NCBI RefSeq assembly: GCF_013927005.1 | Contig: NZ_CP055930.1 | Coordinates: forward strand, 806,001-870,000 | Origin: Enterobacter sp. RHBSTW-00175 | Lineage (GTDB): Bacteria; Pseudomonadota; Gammaproteobacteria; Enterobacterales; Enterobacteriaceae | Direction: 5' to 3' | DNA: 64,000 bases | Shown: piece after piece, positions 1-7,360 of the stretch | Layout of the letters: each line of letters starts with the position of its first letter | Position numbering within the stretch: position 1 is the first letter of the stretch | Translations under genes and position numbers: made by a program | Notes under the pieces: generated by a model | Told to the model about the DNA's origin: nothing | What the model saw: only the letters and a program-made list of their open reading frames with translations | Database searches by the model: none

Positions 1-201
1 GCTTTCGTCAAATCCATAGCAGGTAAGGATGTCCCGAAAGACGCACTGAGCGAATTAAAATCAGTCAAAAAGCATGACTGCGTAGAAGTATCTGATAAAA
101 GCTATAAATGTAATGTGACTGCTGTTGTCGATAACGAAAAGCGTACTGCTGCTGTAACTCTTGTCAAAACGGATGATGGCTGGCAGGTAGTTGACAAATA
201 A
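1..201 (+). CDS. C-terminal part of an unknown secreted or lipoprotein-like protein
   Basis: Frame 1 is open from the first base to a TAA at 199-201 and gives 66 residues ending in DGWQVVDK. The start lies outside the window. The visible part is hydrophilic with two cysteines (KKHDCVEV and SYKCNV). It ends in the short beta-strand pattern seen in DUF4878-type and other small lipoproteins, where a domain closes with DGWKV. That resemblance is weak and I do not name a family. A terminator hairpin follows at 225-260, which supports a real gene end. Nothing about substrate or partner can be said from this fragment. Confidence 0.6.
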   Translation, partial: AFVKSIAGKDVPKDALSELKSVKKHDCVEVSDKSYKCNVTAVVDNEKRTAAVTLVKTDDGWQVVDK

Positions 202-224
202 GACCACCGTAAAGTAATCCCGAC

Positions 225-260
225 AGGCAGGACACCGAATGGGTGGTTCCTGCCTTTTTT
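225..260 (+). terminator. Rho-independent terminator
   Basis: GGCAGG near 225-231 pairs with CCTGCC at 249-254, with further ACC/GGT pairing inside, and is followed by six T. It closes the partial gene ending at 201. Confidence 0.75.
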
Positions 261-346
261 ATGCTATGTAGTGTCCTACCGGAAACGCCTGTTCCATTTA
301 TCTCCATCATCCAGTATCCCATGCCTTATCCACACCGCTGTCGCTG

Positions 347-772
347 TCACAGTCTTTTCCTGATCACTGAGCCTGGCGGAGTATAAGCCAGAGAACCGGC
401 AATGCGTTTCTTTTCATACTGTGAAAGCAAATCAGCATAAATATGCTCTGCTTCATCCAGATTGCCTGAAATATAATTCACGAGCGAATTCAGGCAATGC
501 AACAATGTGTCACTGTTTGCGAGTTGCCTGAGCAGAGGGGCCTTCAGGGTAGAAACGACACCCATAAACATCTGCATGATATTATCAACGTGATAACACG
601 AATTGCGATATTGCGCCCGTGAATAAAAATACTTCAGATGGTATCCAGCGAAAAGCACATAAAGATTTCTGTAAAAAGCATTGTTATTAACACTGTCGCG
701 ATGATGTGTTATATATTTATCAACAACAAATATAAACTTTTCTTCCTGAGATGAAACACAAATATTACTCAT
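347..772 (-). CDS. Hypothetical 141-residue protein
   Basis: The ATG at 770-772 has a good Shine-Dalgarno (AAGGAGAG on the minus strand). The 141-residue product is rich in Tyr, Asn and His, has no signal peptide or membrane segment, and looks largely helical. I do not recognise the family. It stands alone, divergent from the repeat region at 1200-1613 and separated from it by about 130 bp of AT-rich DNA that could hold its promoter. Its low GC matches the other accessory genes of the first 7 kb. It could be an orphan toxin or defence component, but nothing in the sequence shows that. Confidence 0.6.
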   Translation of the reverse strand: MSNICVSSQEEKFIFVVDKYITHHRDSVNNNAFYRNLYVLFAGYHLKYFYSRAQYRNSCYHVDNIMQMFMGVVSTLKAPLLRQLANSDTLLHCLNSLVNYISGNLDEAEHIYADLLSQYEKKRIAGSLAYTPPGSVIRKRL

Positions 773-1199
773 AACTCTCTCCTTTTTTGTTTTTATAATT
801 AAGTACTATCACCTTTAAGATTTAAATCAATACAAAACTGAAAATATTTTATTTTAAAATAATAAATAGTTATTCTGTTAATACTGGAAACAGCTTTCGC
901 TGTTGCAATGTTGAGTCCGATCGATTGCAGTACCACTTTCTTTTTTCAAAAGCCAGGTAGTTTCCAGATTTCAGATAAAACCCCCTCAGGAATTTTTTTG
1001 AGAGAGTGCTACGCACTGGCTCACGCCCCCGACGACAGATATATGTTGATTATTTTTACCCGTCAGATGAAAACTCAACGTTTAATCTCCCTTGCAGCGC
1101 CGCTGAGTGCCCTCAGCACTCACTCGCTGAAGCAGAAAGGATTTTTCCGAAGGGGTTCCGGCGTGAGCCGTATTAAGTTAACGGGTAAATCATGTAGTC

Positions 1200-1613
1200 G
1201 GGTCCACTCTTTCGCAAAACTCAGCAGTCTGAACCTCCGCGCGAAGCGTATTTGTGCTGAGAGTTAAACTCAGCTGTCTGAACTTCTGCGCGAAGCGTAT
1301 TTCTACTGACAGCTAAACCCGGCTGTCTGAACTCCTACGCGAAGCGTGTTTGTGCTGAGAGTTAAACTCAGCTGTCTGAACTTCTGCGCGAAGCGTATTT
1401 CTACTGACAGCTAAACCCGGCTGTCTGAACTCCTACGCGAAGCGTGTTTGTGCTGAGAGTTAAACTCAGCTGCCGGAACTTCTGCGCGAAGCGTATTTCT
1501 ACTGACAGCTAAACACGGCTGTCTGAACTCCTGCGCGAAGCGTGTTTGTGCTGAGAGTTAAACTCAGCTGCCGGAACTTCTGCGCGAAGCGTATTTCTAC
1601 TGATAGTTAAACA
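1200..1613. repeat. Eight tandem 49-bp repeats, alternating two subtypes
   Basis: The word GCGAAGCGT recurs at exactly 49-bp steps: 1241, 1290, 1339, 1388, 1437, 1486, 1535 and 1584, with a partial unit before 1241. Odd copies carry the inverted repeat GCTGAG-agttaaa-CTCAGC (1256-1274 in the first). Even copies carry GACAGC...GCTGTC. The array is therefore a 98-bp dimer repeated four times. The last even copy has lost most of its stem. The open frame at 908-1267 runs into the array and is probably not a gene. The array lies about 450 bp upstream of a RepL-like gene, so iterons, an incompatibility locus or a repeated RNA are all possible. Confidence 0.9.
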
Positions 1614-1627
1614 CTGTAGCAATGTTC

Positions 1628-1666
1628 TGAAGCCCAGTGGCGCACCACACAGGTGCGCAGGCTTCA
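1628..1666. other. Strong two-tier hairpin after the repeat array
   Basis: TGAAGCC (1628-1634) pairs with GGCTTCA (1660-1666), and inside it GCGCACC (1640-1646) pairs with GGTGCGC (1652-1658) around the loop ACACA. There is no T-run, so it is a weak terminator candidate. A protein-binding palindrome or a structured RNA end is as likely. Confidence 0.7.
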
Positions 1667-1669
1667 CTT

Positions 1670-2063
1670 AAGGAATAATATTACGAAAGAAAATCAGCAA
1701 TGGCAGTGTTTATCAAACTGTGTACAAAAGAATTTTGTGTCAGTCTAAAGCAAAATTTCGGTTTCTTGTTTCTTTATCACTCTTTTATCTTGCAAATCTA
1801 AAACAAAAATTAATAAATTATATCAATAAGTTAAAACACAATTACAGTTATATTTTTCAGAACCAAAAATTATTAATTACATAACAAGTGATGGTGAAAT
1901 TTAGCACCCTTCGTAATAACTCTGACAACCCTTAATTTTACATTAAAAAAGAATAAGCACAGAGCAATAAATATAATATTTTTTAAATTTTTATTACTAA
2001 TAATATTGACAAACAAATTTAATATGCCATATCTGTTATCACAATAATAAAAAAGGAGCCATT
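1670..2063. other. AT-rich gene-free stretch upstream of the RepL-like gene
   Basis: About 390 bp, very AT-rich with many A and T tracts, and no credible reading frame. It presumably holds the promoter of the gene at 2064 and, if that gene is a true initiator, could include an origin. No DnaA box or clear iteron is visible here; the repeats lie further upstream. Confidence 0.4.
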
Positions 2064-2627
2064 ATGTCAAACACAAGTGTTATGTTAACTAAAGAACAAA
2101 AAGCAATTATTGCAGAAGCATTAGATGTTATGCCCGAAGATCTGGAAGAAATAAAAGTTAAAGCAAGTGCCTGTAAAAAGACATCCTTTCGTGACGATTT
2201 TTCGATGGTCTTTAAAGATAATACGGCTACACTCGCCAGAATGGATCTGACACCAACGGCATTCAGAATTGTTCTTTATCTTTTCTCAGCCATTGATTAT
2301 GGAAATATTATCCCTGACTTTTCACAGTCACGTACCGCCAGAGAGTTAGGACTGAATAAATCGAATGTTTCACGTGCATTCAGGGAATTATTTGAGAGGA
2401 AAATACTGATCCGTAATGCTGAAGATGGTCAGGTTTACCTGAATTCTAATTTATGCGTAAAAGGTATTCCTCATCGTTTCAATGAAGATCTGATGGATAA
2501 ATTCAGTAAATCCAGACTTGAGACTGAAGATTTTGCCACTTCATTCAACTTTTATCGCGCAGGGCGCAAAACAAAGCCTGTAAAAAAATCCAGAAACAGA
2601 TATCCAACTGACGGCATTCCCTTTTAA
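2064..2627 (+). CDS. RepL-like winged-helix replication/maintenance protein
   Basis: The 187-residue protein starts at an ATG preceded by AAAAAGGAGCC. Residues about 45-135 read as a winged helix: a stretch beginning FSMVFKDN, then LTPTAFRIVLYLFS, then a recognition-helix region SRTARELGLNKSNVSRAFRE and the wing ILIRNAEDGQVYLN. This layout matches the RepL family of plasmid initiators known mainly from Firmicutes, and similar proteins are annotated on enterobacterial islands. The C-terminus is basic (RAGRKTKPVKKSRNR). A second, smaller winged-helix gene follows 69 bp downstream. A role in replication or maintenance is inferred from the family; a plain transcriptional regulator remains possible. 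Confidence 0.6.
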   Translation: MSNTSVMLTKEQKAIIAEALDVMPEDLEEIKVKASACKKTSFRDDFSMVFKDNTATLARMDLTPTAFRIVLYLFSAIDYGNIIPDFSQSRTARELGLNKSNVSRAFRELFERKILIRNAEDGQVYLNSNLCVKGIPHRFNEDLMDKFSKSRLETEDFATSFNFYRAGRKTKPVKKSRNRYPTDGIPF

Positions 2628-2696
2628 AAGACATAACAGCGCGGTGATTTTACGCCCCACACCAGCGAAAAACTTAACAAAATAAAAGATATCTTT

Positions 2697-3002
2697 ATGA
2701 AGCAAAGACTCCCTGCTTACCTTTACCAGAATAAATTATCAGATGAACAACGCAATCTGAACAATACTGCTCACAATGTGTTTTGGCTTCTCACATTAAT
2801 CGCTTCATACACACCAGATAAAAACACTGTTTACCTGAACTTTCACCGTGCAACATCCATCGCACAGCAGGAAGAGATACATATTACGCCAGCCCGATTT
2901 TATCGGGCCATCGATGAACTGATTGATACGAATGTTATTATACCTACTGAGTTTAAATACCAGTATCGTTTAAACCCTGTATTTTTCAGTTATCTTAAAT
3001 AA
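2697..3002 (+). CDS. Small winged-helix protein, possible partner of the RepL-like gene
   Basis: The 101-residue protein starts at 2697 and has a helix-turn-helix type pattern: NTAHNVFWLLTLIASYT, then HRATSIAQQEEIHITPARF, then RAIDELIDTNVIIP and a short wing ending at the C-terminus. It looks like a shortened relative of the wing domain in the gene upstream and shares its direction, so the two probably form one transcript. No strong Shine-Dalgarno is visible. Function unknown; DNA binding is inferred from the fold pattern alone. Confidence 0.5.
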   Translation: MKQRLPAYLYQNKLSDEQRNLNNTAHNVFWLLTLIASYTPDKNTVYLNFHRATSIAQQEEIHITPARFYRAIDELIDTNVIIPTEFKYQYRLNPVFFSYLK

Positions 3003-3175
3003 AACAAAGGGCAGAGAATGAAAGTTCAGGATATTCCTATCCTGCAATGCTTGCTATAGCAAAACCACATGACCACTATCAAAAGCATATAATTTTTATA
3101 TATCATTGCCAGTAGAATTAAAATAAGAAGGTACAGACTTGTGCTGTCTGTACCCATGATAATTTATTACAGACT

Positions 3176-3451
3176 TTACACCTTTTTACCTGCGTTATTC
3201 TTTCTGATAATATTTTTTTCATTGACAAGGTACTCAATACACATTCGTACTTCATCATTAATGGTAACATCTGTAGCACCCTCCACCAGTATAGAACACA
3301 ACAAATAAAGAAGGACGTGCTCAAACTCTATCTCTTCGACTGGATCTACATAATTACGATAGGTTTCAATAGCCTCATACAAGCTATCCGGTGAAGTCAC
3401 AAATGCACATACAAAATCTTTATCTTCCGGTACTCTGATTGAATTATTCAT
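3176..3451 (-). CDS. Hypothetical acidic 91-residue protein
   Basis: The ATG at 3451 is preceded by AGGAG on the minus strand with good spacing. The protein is acidic in its first two thirds (EEIEFEHV, DVTINDEVRM) and ends basic (IIRKNNAGKKV). It has no membrane segment or known motif. It is monocistronic and convergent with the winged-helix gene at 2697-3002. I do not recognise it. Small acidic island proteins of this size are sometimes anti-restriction or immunity proteins, but no sequence feature supports that here. Confidence 0.55.
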   Translation of the reverse strand: MNNSIRVPEDKDFVCAFVTSPDSLYEAIETYRNYVDPVEEIEFEHVLLYLLCSILVEGATDVTINDEVRMCIEYLVNEKNIIRKNNAGKKV

Positions 3452-3655
3452 TTTAAATCTCCTGTACTTATTAATCTATAATGTCACGGTAAAAATGCCA
3501 TCATAATTTTTACCAATGACTATTGTTATTACTTCTTAATACCAAAGCCTGACCTAATACTACTTGTAAAATATCAGGCGGCCCTCTGCTCATTGTTGAA
3601 TAGCACCATTTATTTTTACACACCAAATTTAATACACTCATCATTAACCCCGTAA

Positions 3656-3862
3656 TCAGGCTGCATTTTTACGTGAACGCTCAATTGCAGATGCGATCCA
3701 TTCATCAACTTCGCTTTCGACAAATGCAATTGCACGCGAACCAATTTTTATTGGTTGTGGAAATAAACCTTCGTTGATTAGACGATAAATCCAGGCCTTG
3801 CCATAGCCGGTTCTGTTCATAACTTCTGGCAAGCGAATTAGGCGGGTATTTTGATTTTTCAT
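3656..3862 (-). CDS. AlpA-family excisionase / regulator
   Basis: The 68-residue protein has the standard AlpA layout: IRLPEVMNRTGYGKAWIYRL (MerR-like helix-turn-helix), then INEGLFPQPIKIGSRAIAF, then the helix VESEVDEWIASAIERSR. AlpA proteins regulate integrase expression or act as excision factors in P4-like and CP4-57-like elements. Its presence argues that the left 17 kb belongs to at least one integrative element besides the P4-like satellite starting at 17100. It lies 122 bp upstream of the DUF6387-like gene on the same strand by coordinates, but that gene is transcribed toward it and has its own start. Confidence 0.9.
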   Translation of the reverse strand: MKNQNTRLIRLPEVMNRTGYGKAWIYRLINEGLFPQPIKIGSRAIAFVESEVDEWIASAIERSRKNAA

Positions 3863-3984
3863 TTTGTTTTCCCTTTATCGTTGTGATGGGATCACTATAC
3901 GAACAGTTGGGAAAAGAAAGGAGCGAGCTTCCTAACTGCAGGGTTACGGTCTGCCCTGCAGTAGTAGACTTCGGGAATTCGAGA

Positions 3985-4839
3985 TCAGTTAGAATCAGAG
4001 AGTTTCATCACATCTGAAACTCTCATGTTTTTCAGGTGGGGATTTCGGTTCATGAAAAAATTGAACTGCCTAATGAAGTCTATCGTTGCAGCTTTCATCG
4101 CAAGCGGACGATCTGAGTCTTTAATGTGATACCCTAAACGGGTAGTTGTTTCTTCATCTTCATCAGTATAAAGAAGCCGGGAGAGGCGATCATCTGAGAT
4201 TCTTAGTTCTTTCCTTTTTGCCCAAAGTAAGATGTCCAGCATCGCAACCAACCTGTAATTTATGATTTTTTTAATGGTTCCATAGCCGAAACGAACGATA
4301 CCGGTTTCATTAACTTCCACTCCTTTTACCGATCTCCATTGTGGCAGGGCCGCTTTTATCGATTCGGCTATTTCATCGTCAGTACCACTACCAAGATCGA
4401 TTTCAAGCAACACCGTTTTCTCACATAAGGGGGACAAGAGTTGTGACACATAAGCTTCGTGATGAGGCGCATTAACACAATATTCATCGTTTCCTTCCTC
4501 CCAAGTGAAAAGATTCACACTAAGGGCCATCACACTAAGTTCAGCAAGCCTGGTGATATCCGTGATAAAAATGTGTGGAGGACTGTAGAGAGTATCGTTA
4601 ACTGTTGGATAATCGAGTTGCTTCCCTTTGAAAAGATGGGGGTTCCCACTGAAAATTTCAGTCATGTACACCCATAGCCCTTTCTTTTCTTCGTCAGTAG
4701 GCCCTGGCTTGTACAGAAGCGCTCTTGCCCAAAGTTCGTGATACAAGGCATTTAAACTGATGTCTTCGAGCTTGCGATAGTTATCTATGTCAAGCCAAGC
4801 TTTGATTTCTTTAGTATGCTCTGGTGACCAGTTTTTCAA
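3985..4839 (-). CDS. DUF6387-like protein
   Basis: The 284-residue protein starts MKNWSPEHTKEIKAWLDIDNYRKL. From memory this opening resembles DUF6387 proteins, which are common beside AlpA and P4-type integrases in enterobacterial islands. The body is helical with Trp-rich segments and has no signal peptide or transmembrane helix. A hydrophilic C-terminal part carries RLLYTDEDEETTTRLGYH. Function is unknown. It is upstream of the AlpA gene in the same direction, with about 120 bp between, so the two may be co-expressed. A profile search with the DUF6387 model would settle the name. Confidence 0.55.
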   Translation of the reverse strand: MKNWSPEHTKEIKAWLDIDNYRKLEDISLNALYHELWARALLYKPGPTDEEKKGLWVYMTEIFSGNPHLFKGKQLDYPTVNDTLYSPPHIFITDITRLAELSVMALSVNLFTWEEGNDEYCVNAPHHEAYVSQLLSPLCEKTVLLEIDLGSGTDDEIAESIKAALPQWRSVKGVEVNETGIVRFGYGTIKKIINYRLVAMLDILLWAKRKELRISDDRLSRLLYTDEDEETTTRLGYHIKDSDRPLAMKAATIDFIRQFNFFMNRNPHLKNMRVSDVMKLSDSN

Positions 4840-5594
<755 letters not shown>

Positions 5595-6587
5595 ATGGAC
5601 TTAGTCATGTCCTTATTACAAAAGGGATTATTAGAAAAGGCATTAGACCTTGCCATTTCTGAATCATTCTTCAATGCAACGTCGCCTGATGGTATAAAGA
5701 ATGCTTTAAAAGCTGGCTATGATATTAATGCTGTTCATAATAACGGAGACAATGCCCTTTTTAGCTGCAGAACCCTGGAAGCCATGGATTGCCTGCTAAG
5801 TTATGGAATTAATATACACCATATCAACGGACATGGGCAAAATGCGCTCTTTCATCAAAAAAACCCAGAAATACTGAAGAAACTGATTGGACTGGGTTTA
5901 GACACCTCGCATACGGATACTAATGGCTACACATGCATTTTTGAACATTACAGGAATGCTGAAGGACTGACAGAATTAATTAATGCTGGTTGTGATATAA
6001 ATCACATCGATAAAAAAGGAAGAAATATTCTCTTCCTGCCCCTCTCCCCGGAAGTTTTATCCGTAGCAATAGATGCTGGATGCAATGTCAATCAAATTGA
6101 TCATTCAGGGAAAGGGTTTATTGACAATGTATATGATTATGAATTACATGATATCATTCTCTCGCATATTGATAGATTTGACAGAAGAACGCTGCATGTA
6201 GATTTTTGTAATCTCGACTCAGCCTTTTTCTTGTATTACCTTTCTGAACATGGATTCAAAATAGAACTTAATAAAGACCATTTCACCATTAACAGTTACA
6301 TTGGTGATTATAAAGAAATCTTATCCATACTTGATTTCATCAGTGAAATTCATGATATTCACTTCTATAAATACAAAGGCGGCCCTCTCTATAAAGATAT
6401 CGACAAGCGAATTGTAAAGTGGATGATAAGAAATAAGCTCTTGGTTGATTTATCAAAAATAAATAAACACAAGGATTACGAAGAAATTAATTTATACAAA
6501 ATCCGTCGCGAACAGAAAGAAATCTCCAAGCATTTAAAACCTGCTAAAAGTATATCTGTAACAGTTAAAAATGGCGGAAGATTGTGA
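5595..6587 (+). CDS. Ankyrin-repeat protein
   Basis: I place the start at the second ATG (5595) because GGGGGTG just upstream is a good Shine-Dalgarno; an ATG at 5583 would overlap it. The 330-residue product has four to five ankyrin-type units of about 30 residues. Their repeated phrases include ALKAGYDINAVHNNGDNALF, LLSYGINIHHINGHGQNALF, LIGLGLDTSHTDTNGYTCIF and LINAGCDINHIDKKGRNILF. The unit is unusual in ending ALF or LF where most ankyrins have TPLH. The C-terminal 150 residues are not repeats and are basic at the end. Ankyrins bind proteins; the partner is unknown. Low GC suggests transfer. Confidence 0.75.
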   Translation: MDLVMSLLQKGLLEKALDLAISESFFNATSPDGIKNALKAGYDINAVHNNGDNALFSCRTLEAMDCLLSYGINIHHINGHGQNALFHQKNPEILKKLIGLGLDTSHTDTNGYTCIFEHYRNAEGLTELINAGCDINHIDKKGRNILFLPLSPEVLSVAIDAGCNVNQIDHSGKGFIDNVYDYELHDIILSHIDRFDRRTLHVDFCNLDSAFFLYYLSEHGFKIELNKDHFTINSYIGDYKEILSILDFISEIHDIHFYKYKGGPLYKDIDKRIVKWMIRNKLLVDLSKINKHKDYEEINLYKIRREQKEISKHLKPAKSISVTVKNGGRL

Positions 6588-7360
6588 GAGCTTATATGTG
6601 TGATTTATTCGAATTGCTTCAATATACTGCCTCAACATGAACAAAGAAATTCAGCATTAACTATATTGGGAATTACTCTATGAAACGTATGGTGCTAAGG
6701 GTCTGACGCCTCTGCCTGGTGATGTGGAAGCAGCAGGCAATTTGAAAATATCTGCTCGTTGTTTAGTGAACTTGTCAATCATTACCCAGTGATATTGGTT
6801 ATCAGCACTCGTGCTGGATCACGGCACTTCTGGAAATAAAATTTAATGAGGTAAAGGATTGTCAGACGTATTCAAGAACTGCCCGTCGCTGATAGCCAGT
6901 ATCAATGTCAAATCAGGTTCTGATCTCCTAATCGTGCTCTCGCGATCAGTTTTCATAGAAACAGTATCCTTTATGCTCAGAAAGGCATATACCCCTAAAG
7001 TAGCTCAGGTTTATCTGGCTGAGGCTATGACGCGAAACCATTAGGGAATCTGAAAAAAGTAAAGACTGTGTGATTTGTGAGCTTGATTGAATGCACTGTG
7101 AGCTCACGCCGCTGGCGATATTGCTTAAACACCACCGGCAAATAGATCGATAGTCCCCACGGAGGAACGAGGGCATATGCCAGCTTACGTTGTTCAGGAA
7201 CTTCTGCTTAGTGCCAGAAGCAGACATTTCTAGCTTTAAAACTGGGAGCAAGTCAGGGCAGCTCTTTGCAGTATCGTTTGACCGAGCACTCATTCAGGAG
7301 CCCCAAAAAAAGATACGATATTTTTTTCGACTTGTACATCAAAGAGCAAAGGAAGCAAAG
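6588..7360. other. No gene recognised
   Basis: About 770 bp between the ankyrin gene and the ATPase gene. Frames are short, overlap on both strands and lack ribosome sites. A partial hairpin GCTTAGTGCCAGAAGC at 7206-7221 resembles one at 12424-12438 (see findings). It may be the remnant of older island genes. Confidence 0.4.

Noticed and set aside
908..1267. Plus-strand frame of 119 codons
   Set aside because: No ribosome site, odd composition, and it runs into the 49-bp repeat array; more likely part of the repeat or leader region.
1200..1613. CRISPR array
   Set aside because: The 49-bp units abut without unique spacers, and no cas genes are present.
1200..2627. Type III toxin-antitoxin (ToxIN-like) locus
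   Set aside because: Tandem repeats followed by a hairpin recall ToxI, but the downstream protein is a winged helix, not a ToxN/CptN-type nuclease, and is about 400 bp away.
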